64,000 bases of DNA from assembly GCA_001970955.1 (NCBI GenBank), contig MPUH01000201.1, positions 1 through 64,000 on the forward strand. Reading direction: 5' to 3'. The notes under the pieces were generated by a model. It was given only the letters and a program-made list of their open reading frames with translations. It did no database searches and was not told the origin of the DNA. The translations under genes and the position numbers were made by a program. Every line of letters starts with the position of its first letter. The stretch's first letter is position 1. Of the stretch, positions 30,135 through 39,660 are shown piece after piece. The DNA is from Stentor coeruleus. Lineage: Eukaryota; Ciliophora; Heterotrichea; Heterotrichida; Stentoridae.

Positions 30135-32735
30135 CTAAGAATTAGTAGAGAGTAAGAAATTGATTGCTTGGACAAAAAGAGGAATGTAGTCGTTTGATGT
30201 AGCTTTGCAGGTAACTCTCAATCCTGTAGACCCTGAAGTCATTCTAATTTCACAAAGCATGAAAAATCCATTACAAGCCCTTGCTGAGTAATACATAACA
30301 TTTTCTCCAGTCTCATTTTGTCTGCCTGCAATAAAAAACACGTTGTTATTTTCCATACGTTTCTGAATATCTTCAGCAGACTTATAGCTAGAATGAACTG
30401 AGTTTATATTGTGAGCAAATTCTCCTTCAGTCCCATTACTCCATGCATTTTTAAACTCATCTTTACTAAGTCGTCCATTTTCTCCCAATACAACCGTGAA
30501 CATCATTGGAGTCTGGAAGTAAAATACATCCATTGAACTCTTTACAGCAATTTGTATAAGACAAGGTACAGTAGGCGCTTGTCCACTAGGTGTTCCACTA
30601 GTAACAATAGGTATTTTTGTATATTTTGAAGCTCCATGGGCTAAATCAGGTAATATTAAAGCTTCAGACAAAGCAAGTCCAAAAGGATTGACATTAAATT
30701 GCATTGCCCAATCACCAAGTTCCCTATTGCTATAATTTGTAAATCTGGCTTCAAGGACAATTTCATTACCTTCTCTTTGAAAAGCCATTTCAATCTGTAG
30801 TCCACTAGCCCCATTAACCCCTACAGTCTCTTTACCAAGGGCAATTTGCATTGGGACCTTAGCTTGATGACTAGAACTTTCTCCAAGCCCAAGTCCAAGC
30901 AAATCCCCAGTATCCATTCCAAGTTTCTTACCACTTGAATCATATTCAACAACCTCTTCTTCATCCTCAACATGTTTTTCTGTAACATAACCTCTTTTTC
31001 TTACTGTAATAGCTTCAGCAGGCTTCTGGTATATTGAACTTAATCTTCCAAGTTCTTCTAAAAACTTATCTAAAAGCAATGAGTCAATATCACAAGTCTC
31101 ATCTGATATATTTGGTTTATCACCTAAAACAATCTGCTTTGCCGCTTCAGGATCTGTTGATAACATCCTCCAATACATATAAGCTCTATCTCTAACATCA
31201 GGATTTGGTATAGTTTCTGTACATACTTTTAATACCTCACTAATCAAATTTTCAGTTTCTTCTGGCTTTTTTAAAAACAGCTTCACTACTCCAGTCAATA
31301 ATTGTAACTGAACTACAGCAGACTCATCAGCAAGTCCTTCTAAAAACGCTGCTAATTGATTTTGGGCATCATCAATCCTATCAGCATATTCACCTAATAT
31401 CCATATCATAGCAGCTTTAGCTTCAGGTTCATCAAGGTTTTCTAAGTTTTCAAATAAATCCTTTATTATCATTTCATATCGATTTGGGTATTTTCTAAAT
31501 ATGTCTCTTATAACAATTACAGCTTCTTGGACTACATAGTTAACTCTTAAAGATATAAGTTCAAGTAAACAACTTATACAACGATCAGCAGCTTTTTCTA
31601 GTTTTATAGCACATCTGCCTATTGTCCTAACGCTTTTTCTTACAAATTCAACATCTACTTCGGTAGCGTATTCTTTAAGCTCATGGAGGACTTGGTCTAT
31701 ATTTTTTAGATCAGCTAGTCTGACCATGACTTCAAGTTTTTCCAGTTTGACAAATATCGGGTCGTTATACTTACAGAAAAATACTTTAATATCTTTATCA
31801 AGTATATTAGCCCGTTTTTGTGATATAAGATTAATGCATTTTAAAGCTACATATTGCATTTCTGGATCTGTTGATACTAAAGATATCAAGCTTGGGGCGA
31901 GTTTGCGGCAAATGCTTCTAATATTTTCATTACTAGTGACAAAATCCATATACTTTATAACAACTTTAGATGCTGATAAAACCACAGCTGAGTTTGAATG
32001 GGCAAGCCTTGGAAGTACTCTTTCAATAATACTTTCAGCTTCAGGTATATCAGCAGGACTATATGTGGCAATATAATCTAATATATAAATTTGTCCCCAT
32101 TCTGTGCATTCATTCATAGCAGTGAGTATTTTATTGACTAGTGTTGGTGTTAATCTAAGAGCAGGTCTTTGTCTCATTTCAGAAATTTCTATCAAAGCAG
32201 CAACAGCATTTGACACAACCATACTATTACCATCACTTAAAAGGTTTTCAAGCATTTCTATGAAATTATCATCTTCAACCATTTCTGGGGCTATATCATA
32301 AAGTTTAGCTACACATATAGCTGCTGTTTTTCTAACATAAGGATCTTCATCTACTAAGGCATCTTTTAATGGCTCACAAAGATATTCTGTAATTCTTTCA
32401 ACTCGTATACAACCCATTGTCCTTACGGCTAAAGCTCGGATTAGAGGATTAGCTGGATTTCTTGAGTCCTTTCTGAAGGAATTCACTGCTAAGATTGCAA
32501 GGTCAGGTTGGGACTTAGCATAGTTTATTATATATAGATAGACAAGCTTTTTAAGGTCGAGATTTGCTGTTTCCATAGACTTTATCACATGCGGGAAGAG
32601 AGAGGAAACATCTTTTCCTATTGTCATAGCCGCAATAACCTTTTTGATTGCTTCTTTTTTCTTTTCAGGTTTGGCTGAGTTCAAGTCGACATGGAGTTCT
32701 TGGATATCCGCAGCTTTGTTTGAGAAAAATGCCAT
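30135..32735 (-). CDS. Beta-adaptin of AP-1/AP-2
   Basis: 866 residues. It is the large beta subunit of a clathrin adaptor, binding acidic dileucine cargo signals through the trunk partners and accessory proteins through the ear. The trunk (about 10-535) is the classic adaptin HEAT solenoid: KKEAIKKVIAAMTIGKDVSSLFPHV is the near-universal beta start, with RALAVRTMGCIRVERITEYL, DEDPYVRKTAAICVAKLYDI, SKVVIKYMDF and AAMIWILGEYADRID. A short hinge (about 585-640) contains DTGDLLGLGLGE, a dileucine-like stretch that may act in clathrin binding, though no perfect clathrin box is seen. The ear follows (FQREGNEIVLEARFTNYSNR, FGLALSEALILPDL) and the final platform domain ends at the stop. AP-1 and AP-2 beta cannot be told apart here. 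No intron is needed. Confidence 0.95.
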   Translation of the reverse strand: MAFFSNKAADIQELHVDLNSAKPEKKKEAIKKVIAAMTIGKDVSSLFPHVIKSMETANLDLKKLVYLYIINYAKSQPDLAILAVNSFRKDSRNPANPLIRALAVRTMGCIRVERITEYLCEPLKDALVDEDPYVRKTAAICVAKLYDIAPEMVEDDNFIEMLENLLSDGNSMVVSNAVAALIEISEMRQRPALRLTPTLVNKILTAMNECTEWGQIYILDYIATYSPADIPEAESIIERVLPRLAHSNSAVVLSASKVVIKYMDFVTSNENIRSICRKLAPSLISLVSTDPEMQYVALKCINLISQKRANILDKDIKVFFCKYNDPIFVKLEKLEVMVRLADLKNIDQVLHELKEYATEVDVEFVRKSVRTIGRCAIKLEKAADRCISCLLELISLRVNYVVQEAVIVIRDIFRKYPNRYEMIIKDLFENLENLDEPEAKAAMIWILGEYADRIDDAQNQLAAFLEGLADESAVVQLQLLTGVVKLFLKKPEETENLISEVLKVCTETIPNPDVRDRAYMYWRMLSTDPEAAKQIVLGDKPNISDETCDIDSLLLDKFLEELGRLSSIYQKPAEAITVRKRGYVTEKHVEDEEEVVEYDSSGKKLGMDTGDLLGLGLGESSSHQAKVPMQIALGKETVGVNGASGLQIEMAFQREGNEIVLEARFTNYSNRELGDWAMQFNVNPFGLALSEALILPDLAHGASKYTKIPIVTSGTPSGQAPTVPCLIQIAVKSSMDVFYFQTPMMFTVVLGENGRLSKDEFKNAWSNGTEGEFAHNINSVHSSYKSAEDIQKRMENNNVFFIAGRQNETGENVMYYSARACNGFFMLCEIRMTSGSTGLRVTCKATSNDYIPLFVQAINFLLSTNS

Positions 32736-32795
32736 AGTTTTTATATTTGAGAATTTTTAAAGTTAGGGCTAGTGAAAGAGTTTTATAAGTTAAGG

Positions 32796-33125
32796 TTAAA
32801 AGTTATGTGTACGGCTTCTGCTAGGGGTGATTTTTTTTGTTTTTCCTACGAAGGAAAAAAGGGCACCAAGGAGGAGGAGAAAAAGGCAAGAGATGCTTTT
32901 GTTATGTGTGCTTAATTTTAAAGCTCTCGCAACTAGATTTTGTGCGATTGATGATCGAGAAATGAGCTTAATAGATAGATAAGCATAAATTCCTACTTTA
33001 GCAAAAGAGGAAATTAATGCTATGAAGCTATGTTCTTTTATTTTTAGCTTTTGGGGATTTTTTGTATAGAAATCGTCATCTTCTTCTAGCCAGGGTTCGC
33101 TCTCGTCAATTCGTGGTAAAGACAT
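32796..33125 (-). CDS. Small hypothetical protein with a hydrophobic C-terminal segment
   Basis: 109 residues. Acidic N-terminus (DESEPWLEEDDDFY), then a mildly hydrophobic stretch (about 32-55) and one strong hydrophobic segment (SISCLFLLLLGALFSFVG, about 78-95) followed by a basic tail. It could be a one- or two-span membrane protein with cytosolic ends. No family is recognised. It sits 60 nt upstream of the beta-adaptin start and 78 nt downstream of the EF-hand gene on the same strand. The size and the AT-rich context leave some doubt, but the frame is open throughout and starts with a clean ATG. Confidence 0.6.
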   Translation of the reverse strand: MSLPRIDESEPWLEEDDDFYTKNPQKLKIKEHSFIALISSFAKVGIYAYLSIKLISRSSIAQNLVARALKLSTHNKSISCLFLLLLGALFSFVGKTKKITPSRSRTHNF

Positions 33126-33203
33126 GTTTATATGTATCCATTAATATAAGTAATAGCAATATGAATTTTATACCTTTTAATAGACTTTTATTCAATAAAA
33201 CAA

Positions 33204-34496
33204 TCAATTAAGTTTTCCTAACACCGAATGCAAACTTCTCAAAGCAGTCCTTGGTGTTTCTTTCAACGGAATAACCTCATGAACTTGATCAGTTAATTCC
33301 CTATAATTATTCTTTGTAGAAGCGATTTCTAGATTCCTATAATAACCTAAAGCCTTTCTCGGAGATCTCCATAAAGCTGTTTGCGATTTGAGTTTTTCTA
33401 TCAATATCAAAGCTTTTTTCTGTTTAATCCCTAAATGCACTTCGCAAAGCCCTTCAGAACTTATAACATCATTCACACAAGTATCAAAATTGCATTTTTT
33501 TTTTAAATATATGAATTCTTTAAAATCTTGTAAATTTATCGTAAAGTTTTTACCTAAAGACGATAAAACGGAATGACAGATTTCTTCACTAAATTCAAGA
33601 TTAAAGAGTTGAAGCATTTTTTTTACTTGAAAATACCCGATCTCATTGTTACTATTAGCAAATGAATTAAAAGCATGTTCAAACCCATCATATTCAAAAA
33701 TCAAGTTTTCTCTAAGTTTTTGAAACAAATTCATCTCAGATCTAGGAAAATTAAACGAAATGCCTGTCATATTATAAGCTTCTCTATCTAAATTTGGGAA
33801 AAAAGAGCTTCTTCCATTAAAAAAAGAAAAATCATCTAAATTAGAATACTTTTCACTTTTACTTTTATTTGGAAATAATTCTGTAAACTCAGCAATTGTT
33901 ACACGTTCCTGGTCGAATTTGTTTTGAAAAAAAATAATAGCTTGAGATTCACGGACTCTAAAAACCCTAATAAAATCATCTATATCAATAATCCCATTAT
34001 TGTCAAAATCTAAATTATTCATCATTGTTCTGAATGTGTGAATTTTTATATAAGCTAATACAACTTCATATACTATTCTTATCTCAACTTCTAATATTTC
34101 TTTATATTCTTTAGATTTCATTGTTTTTTTCATATCTTCAATGCTAATAAGTGAAATGTTTTTATTACGATGCTTTTTGCCTATGACTTCAAAAACATTT
34201 TGCAAGTCATCGATTAGATATGGAATCATAAGGAAGTTCATGAAATTGCTAAGTTCTTTAAGGGAAAAATTGCTACCGGATTGTCCTTTGAGAATTGCAA
34301 AACCTGAACTTACAGTGCGAAAGAGTTTTTTAAGGCTGTATTTGAATTTGATTATAAAAATATAAGCTTCGTGGGTTTTGCAGTAGTTGGAACGGCCGAT
34401 TCTACCGATTCTGCGTGTTTTGTGGCAGGAATCGATTTTGCATTTGTCTTTAAAAAACATTTTAGTAAGGCCTTGGCTTGAACGAGCACTAAGCAT
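33204..34496 (-). CDS. EF-hand protein with paired Cys/His motifs at both ends
   Basis: 430 residues. One good calcium-binding loop sits at about 163-174 (DFDNNGIIDIDD, Asp rather than Glu at position 12), and weaker EF-like helices are visible before and after it (SLISIEDMKK, EIGYFQVKKMLQLF). Near the N-terminus Cys19-x4-Cys24-x14-Cys39-x2-His42 appears, and near residue 345 the same order recurs as C-x4-C-x10-C-x2-H (CNFDTC...LCEVH). The repeated C-x4-C...C-x2-H arrangement suggests two small zinc-binding knuckles flanking a calcium sensor. I do not recognise this architecture. The start codon is only 29 nt from the divergent neighbour. Role unknown; calcium signalling is inferred from the loop. 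Confidence 0.8.
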   Translation of the reverse strand: MLSARSSQGLTKMFFKDKCKIDSCHKTRRIGRIGRSNYCKTHEAYIFIIKFKYSLKKLFRTVSSGFAILKGQSGSNFSLKELSNFMNFLMIPYLIDDLQNVFEVIGKKHRNKNISLISIEDMKKTMKSKEYKEILEVEIRIVYEVVLAYIKIHTFRTMMNNLDFDNNGIIDIDDFIRVFRVRESQAIIFFQNKFDQERVTIAEFTELFPNKSKSEKYSNLDDFSFFNGRSSFFPNLDREAYNMTGISFNFPRSEMNLFQKLRENLIFEYDGFEHAFNSFANSNNEIGYFQVKKMLQLFNLEFSEEICHSVLSSLGKNFTINLQDFKEFIYLKKKCNFDTCVNDVISSEGLCEVHLGIKQKKALILIEKLKSQTALWRSPRKALGYYRNLEIASTKNNYRELTDQVHEVIPLKETPRTALRSLHSVLGKLN

Positions 34497-34525
34497 TTTA
34501 TTAGTAATATTAGAACTTATATTTG
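34497..34525. promoter_or_regulatory. 29-bp divergent start spacer
   Basis: Start codons of the EF-hand gene (minus, 34496) and the basic 223-residue gene (plus, 34526) are separated by 29 bases of AT-rich sequence. Any promoter must overlap this spacer or coding DNA. Confidence 0.6.
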
Positions 34526-35197
34526 ATGGTAAGTTTGTATGACCAAGTAAAATTAGGGGAAATTATTCAAAGAATCGCTAATAAGAACTACTTCACTCCT
34601 CATGAACCAAAACATAAAATACAGCCCCGTATGCAAAGGCAAAATGATAACGTTTTTATATCATCAGAACCTAATCGTGAAAGCTTATCCCCTATATCAG
34701 TAATTAAATATAAAGAAACTCCAAACCCTAAACCTATACGACAAAGTGCTGAACTTCCAAAAGTACATAACAACAAAAAATTCTCTCAGCTGATGACCAG
34801 AGAAATAACTTTAACTATAGAAACACCATTACAAACAACACTACCACCTATACAGCGCTCAACAGAAATTGTCCATGCAAGCTTTGAACTAAATAAAAAA
34901 GCTTACTTTGATAAACACTATAAAGAAAATAAAAGCTTTAAAGCTGAAAAACACAGTAATGTGATGTATGGATTTGCCCATAAATATAAGTTTAATAAAA
35001 AATTTATTCAACCAGTTTTACAGCAAAAAAAGCAGGAAAAGACTATAAGAGTGATTCAGAATAAAAGAGTTGATAAGAGGGAAAATGGGAATGTGAGGAA
35101 GACGGATTATGAGTCTGGGAAAAAAAGGTTTTCTTTTTGTCAAGAGGAGTTTGATGAAAGTAGGATTGATGGATGGGAAAGCGATCCTACTATGTAA
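34526..35197 (+). CDS. Basic low-complexity protein, unidentified
   Basis: 223 residues from the ATG at 34526. An upstream TTG in frame is not used. Rich in Lys, Gln, Asn, Pro and Thr, with no hydrophobic segments and probably largely disordered. Short patterns such as ELNKKAYFDKHYKENKSF and KRENGNVRKTDYESGKKRF are visible, but no domain is recognised. The 3' codons become G-rich (gatggatgggaaagcg), like other gene ends here. Divergently paired with the EF-hand gene across 29 nt, which suggests co-expression. Function unknown. Confidence 0.7.
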   Translation: MVSLYDQVKLGEIIQRIANKNYFTPHEPKHKIQPRMQRQNDNVFISSEPNRESLSPISVIKYKETPNPKPIRQSAELPKVHNNKKFSQLMTREITLTIETPLQTTLPPIQRSTEIVHASFELNKKAYFDKHYKENKSFKAEKHSNVMYGFAHKYKFNKKFIQPVLQQKKQEKTIRVIQNKRVDKRENGNVRKTDYESGKKRFSFCQEEFDESRIDGWESDPTM

Positions 35198-35751
35198 TAT
35201 TGTAGGTTAAGGTTTTTATAGTATAAAAAATAATGTGATTTTAAGCATTAAGGCATATTTATGATTAATAGTTTCTGGTTTTTATGTGGAAAAACAAGGT
35301 TTTATTAAGAGAATTTCTACAAATACTCAAAATCATAAATTTAAAACAAGTTATCAATATCTAAAATATATTTCTACAACAAATCATCAATATTTTCTAT
35401 TAAAAACTACATTTTATATATTAATTGACATATCGACAATATAAACACAAAAATTAGTATTCTAAAGCCCAACACCTTTATTTATAATACCAAACTCCAT
35501 AACTTCATACAAAAAAACCCTTAAATATTCCTAAGAAAAAACATCCAACACAATCAATCTTTCAATAAAAAAAATATAAATCACAANATTTATAATACCA
35601 AACTCCATAACTTCATACAAAAAAACCCTCAAATATTCCTAAGAAAAAACATCCAACACAATCAATCTTTCAATAAAAAAAATATAAATCACAATTTTCA
35701 GTATAACCTACTTTATAAGACAAAACTCAATCAGAAAAAGCGTTTTGTAAA
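35198..35751. other. Intergenic with a large N-flanked duplication
   Basis: Copies of about 106 nt at about 35480-35585 and 35587-35692 flank an N at 35586, with one mismatch. The sequence is C/A-rich and G-poor on the + strand, as expected for the leader of the next + gene. The true leader may therefore be about 107 nt shorter than it appears. Confidence 0.65.
35480..35692. repeat. About 106-nt direct copies around an N
   Basis: The N lies at 35586. The copies differ at one position (cccttaaat against ccctcaaat). Probably an unmerged contig overlap. Confidence 0.75.
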
Positions 35752-36195
35752 ATGGAGGAACTTGAATTCTGGATCGACACCTGCGAAAAAATCGGCATCC
35801 CTACCGATATTTTCCAAGAAATAAAAGAAAAAACTTCTGAAACCTATAGAAAAATTCAGAAAAAACTTGCTAAAGCTCAGAATTCTTTGTTATCCAAAGA
35901 TTTGGATAACGATAATGATATATTTAGGTTTGAAAGATACTTTGGTCAACTTGTTACTGCATTTAACAAGCAAGAAAGCGTAATAATGCTTTTTGCCCTT
36001 GAGATATTTGTTAAAGCTCTGCATGTAAAAATTTATGAAAAGCTTAAAAGGAATAAAATCAAAGCAATATTATCAGCATGTATAAAAGTCGTAAAAAGAT
36101 TAGAAACCCAATATAGTATGCAGATGACTGATGTAATATCAATAGCAATATCCAAAATTGAACAATGCAAATATAAATTTGCTGAACGATTATAG
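35752..36195 (+). CDS. Small helical protein, unidentified
   Basis: 147 residues, almost entirely helical by composition (MEELEFWIDTCEKIGIPTD, then Lys/Glu-rich helices). No signal peptide. Two hydrophobic helices near 80-125 look like core helices of a small helical bundle rather than membrane spans. No family recognised. It follows a G-poor leader and ends in TAG. Coding status is supported by its composition and clean ATG, but no homologue comes to mind. Confidence 0.65.
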   Translation: MEELEFWIDTCEKIGIPTDIFQEIKEKTSETYRKIQKKLAKAQNSLLSKDLDNDNDIFRFERYFGQLVTAFNKQESVIMLFALEIFVKALHVKIYEKLKRNKIKAILSACIKVVKRLETQYSMQMTDVISIAISKIEQCKYKFAERL

Positions 36196-36934
36196 GGAAA
36201 TTAAGTCATTTGTGAGGATTTTTTAATATTTTATGAAGATTTTTATATGATTTTAGTATAAAAGGAATGCTTTTTAGTTGCTTGTAGGGGATTTAAGAGA
36301 AATTTTATGTATTAAATATGTGTTTTTTTATTGGAATTCCAAAAGTTTTCGATTTTTAAGAAATTATTTGTCAATTTAAGAATTATGTGAAATACCATCA
36401 AGGGTATAGGATTTTGGATAGTTGATTTTTATGATGATATGATGTTTTTAAACTGTAATTTTTAAGTTAAGGTTATCGGATTGTGAGATATTATTTTCAT
36501 TATGTTAAAATGAAATTTTAATTATGTCAACAAATTTAGTTTTTAGTATTGGAAGATTTATAAAATAATTTTGGTAAATTATTATAGAGAATTCATATAA
36601 ATCAGACGAAGATAAGAATTTGTAGCTAAAATCTGTAAGGATTTAAGGAAAAAACTAGTTATTAAAAATTAAAATTGTATTTATTATATTTATTAAGAAT
36701 ACTTAGCTTGGAATATTGTCTAGAAATTGCAATAAATTAAGCTTGATTAGTATAATAAATACAATTTGTTGAGAAAATATGTTTATTAGTAAAAAATGTA
36801 AATTATATCATTTATCTTGATATTTAAAGTACCATTTAAAGTCTATCATCTAAAGTTATCCTTATTATTTACTATAAAACCCATTATCCATAACATAATA
36901 ACATCAAAAATCATGATTATACTAAATTTATTTA
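36196..36934. other. Intergenic between convergent genes
   Basis: 739 bases. The first 250 are G/T-rich on the + strand (trailer of the upstream + gene) and the last 100 are C/A-rich on + (trailer of the minus gene). The middle is AT-rich and featureless, with no gene supported. Confidence 0.5.
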
Positions 36935-37963
36935 TTACTTAAACCTCCTTATCTCTTTTGTCTTATAATCTTCCATTTCTTCAATAACATCAAGTAGATT
37001 CCCATCATAAAATGTATCTTCAATAACAATCATATCATCTTCCTCTTCTTTATAATCATTTTTCTTAAACTTCCCTGTCCCTTCCATGCCTCCACTACAA
37101 TTTTTCCAATCATCATCATTACTTAACTCTTTACCTTTAAATTCATGATTTCTAAGCCCACTATCATATAACCAATCCTTACTTTGTATTGATGGACTAT
37201 CTAAAGATACTCTAGTTTTAGTCAAAAATACATATCCTTTATCATTTAAATGCCCATTTTTTATCAGATTCTCATCAATACTTGGGAATTTCTTTGGAGT
37301 TTCCTGAACACTCCAAGTATTATTAAAGCTTTTTTCAAACTCTTGTGGCTTAATCTCAGTCTTAGGCATTTTCCTATAGTAATTCATATTAAACTCTTGG
37401 GTTTTTTCAAAATTCCCAGTTCCTTTTAGCATTTTCTGTAATCTCATACTTGTCTCTTGTGCTTTAGCAATAACATTTTTCACATCATTTCTTATAGGAA
37501 CAGGATTTTTTATTAGAATTTCCTTTTCAGGTAGTTCGTCAATTTGTATTTCCTTATCACAAGATGCTTGAATACTTATACTTGTTAAAGAATCTCTTAA
37601 ATTGACTGAAAAACTTGGCTCTGGGGTAAGGGTTTTGCTTTCACTAGGAAGATTACTGATGTTTATAGACACATTTTGAGAATTTTGATATGATTCTATT
37701 TGTATTAGAGAATTTGACAAGGAGCTTTGATAGTATTCGGATTCTTGCAAGAGTTTTTCCCTTTCTGATTTTAAACTTTTTACTGTTTTCTCGAGATCTT
37801 CTTTGTCTTTGCAGAGTTTTTCTACGGATTTTTGCCTTGTTGCTTTTTCTAAGGCGATTTTTTGGACGATTTGGCCGACTTTTGCTTTGTCTTCGGCGCA
37901 GAGGTCTTTGAGGGTTGGCTTTTGTGAACTTTGTCCTAGAAGAAGTTTTGGAGGGTTTTCCAT
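36935..37963 (-). CDS. Coiled-coil protein, hinderin (KIAA1328)-like N-terminus
   Basis: 342 residues. Residues 17-95 read PTLKDLCAEDKAKVGQIVQK, then a Lys/Glu-rich heptad helix and SLSNSLIQIESYQ. This matches the order of human hinderin (KDLCxEDKxxIxxLIxELAx, then a coiled coil, then LSxxxxxxxxYQ) as I recall it, so the domain call is plausible but not verified. The rest (100-342) is polar and acidic and probably disordered, with Asp/Glu-rich KKNDYKEEEDDMIVIEDTFY near 308-327. Hinderin is poorly characterised; an interaction with SMC3 was reported in mammals. No membrane segment. In a ciliate a centriolar or cytoskeletal role would be a guess. Confidence 0.6.
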   Translation of the reverse strand: MENPPKLLLGQSSQKPTLKDLCAEDKAKVGQIVQKIALEKATRQKSVEKLCKDKEDLEKTVKSLKSEREKLLQESEYYQSSLSNSLIQIESYQNSQNVSINISNLPSESKTLTPEPSFSVNLRDSLTSISIQASCDKEIQIDELPEKEILIKNPVPIRNDVKNVIAKAQETSMRLQKMLKGTGNFEKTQEFNMNYYRKMPKTEIKPQEFEKSFNNTWSVQETPKKFPSIDENLIKNGHLNDKGYVFLTKTRVSLDSPSIQSKDWLYDSGLRNHEFKGKELSNDDDWKNCSGGMEGTGKFKKNDYKEEEDDMIVIEDTFYDGNLLDVIEEMEDYKTKEIRRFK

Positions 37964-37997
37964 TTTGTATTAAGTTTTAAATATTCCTATTTAGTGA

Positions 37998-39284
37998 TTA
38001 TTTTATCCTGCCAAGTTCGATACCATATTTTTCTTCTTCTTCTTCTTTTGATAGTTCTTCATCATCATTATGGATCTGCTGTGATGTGGCTAGATATATG
38101 GATTTATCATTGATTCTCCAAATAACAATAAGTCCTAAGACTAAAAGTAGGAATATAATATCCCAAATCCCAATAAAAAGCCAACTCCATCTCCATATAT
38201 CATCAATCATTAAAAAAAATCTACTCAGTAACTCAATAATAGTCCAACATACACTAATACCCCCAGCTATTCCTAATATTGTAGCGAATTGTTTCAAAAG
38301 TCTCAACTTATAACTCTGCTTCAAAAGCTTAAGCCTATAAAATATCTGAGTGAACCAAGCAAAAACAAAGTAAAAAATAAACGTATTCATAATAATCAAC
38401 GGAAGACTTACAAGCAAAATTAGCCAAAGCTGTGAATTTGGATAGGTTTTCATAACAGTTTCATATGCGAAATCTAAGACAAAATAAAATATCCCTGATA
38501 TGACAATCAAATATAAATCGCTTGTAAAAGTTTCATGAGAAATACCCCATCCTTTAGCTGCAACCATTAGTAAAGATCTTCCTAATGAGTCTCTAAGAGC
38601 TTTTGTAGCTACTGTTATAAGAAGCATACCTAAACTTTTACTCCCAGTAATGTTAATAAGTTCCCAGTACCAGAAATTAAGAGAATGTTCAATAATACAA
38701 AGGACTAAGATAGTCGGGATCCAATAGCGTTGGATTGGGATGGAGAAATCAAAGAAAATACATAAGGTTATGCACCAGAGGATTAAAAGCACAAGATAAA
38801 TTGCTGAAATCCCAGCATAGAACTAAATAGAAAATACAGGTAAGAGCATTATTAGGTCGCCAGGCAAGTGACCGTAAGGATTAACCGTGGCTACAGTAAA
38901 TTCGTAATTGTAGTATTTATCACAGATTAGTATATAAAGGGTATAAATACCTGTTGAATCTACTCTTTTTACAAAACTTGAGGTATTTGTAGATATGTGG
39001 TAGGCTATTGCAGGGTTGGAACAATAAGCAGTTATGTTGGACAGAAATTCAGTTTTTGTATCGATATCATTTGGGCTTAGAATATAAGCTGAAATGCTTT
39101 TCGACTTTTTGAGAAGGCTTTTGCTAAATGTTACGTTAAGCTCAGGATGAAAAACACCATAAATATCCCCGTATTTGTACATAGCAAATTTATAGTGGGC
39201 TATTACTACTGGTCCTTCACCTTCACCTTGTATTTCATATAATACTGCAGAAGCTAAGGAAATAATAAGCAATGCCCAAGCCAT
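37998..39284 (-). CDS. GPR107/GPR108/TMEM87-type seven-span Golgi membrane protein
   Basis: Splicing out a 15-nt intron (38823-38837) gives 423 residues. An N-terminal signal peptide (MAWALLIISLASAVL) leads a luminal beta-rich domain to about 145, ending NPYGHLPGDLIMLLPFYAG, the family hallmark (NPYGYLPxxxxPLLPFY), followed by seven membrane spans. WGISH and LRDSLGRSLLMVAAKGWG are also typical of the Lung seven-transmembrane family. The cytosolic tail is acidic (DDEELSKEEEEEKYGIELG). Members sit in the Golgi or TGN and act in trafficking; GPR107 is linked to retrograde transport, and TMEM87A has been described as mechanosensitive or channel-like. The intron falls exactly in the LLP-FY hallmark, so splicing is certain. 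Which subfamily is unclear. Confidence 0.9.
38823..38837 (-). other. 15-nt intron in the seven-span gene
   Basis: Coding strand gtattttctatttag, phase 0, with an in-frame terminal TAG if retained. Splicing joins MLLP to FYAGISAIYLVLLILW. Confidence 0.93.
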
Positions 39285-39660
39285 TTATTATTAGAATATT
39301 TTTTTAATGAACACCTTCAAATATTTATATAAAACACCTAATTTTAAAGTTGAAATCATATTTACCATTATCTTATAAGCTCATATAATTATTTCTTCTA
39401 TAATTTAAGCTTTCAATTATTATATTCACTTAACCATATCCTATCTTATAATTCCCCAATATCCTAACAAACACTAAATAAATCCTATTTTTAAAACTCA
39501 TAAAATTTCAAATAGGATATTCTTCAAACCCTCTTCTATATTCAAACTCTAAAAAAATCCATCTTTAGAAAAAAAACATAAGAAAAAAAAACACTAAGTC
39601 AAAAAGAACATAATAATCTACCCAATAAATCCTTTCAAACCTAAACCTAAAGTCGAAAAC
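39285..39660. other. Intergenic, no gene seen
   Basis: 376 bases between two minus-strand genes. The + strand is C/A-rich, especially towards 39660, which fits a G-rich trailer for the PP2C gene. No other feature is visible. Confidence 0.5.

Noticed and set aside
37998-39284. Two separate membrane-protein genes
   Set aside because: A 15-nt intron falls in the family hallmark LLPFY, so this is one gene.
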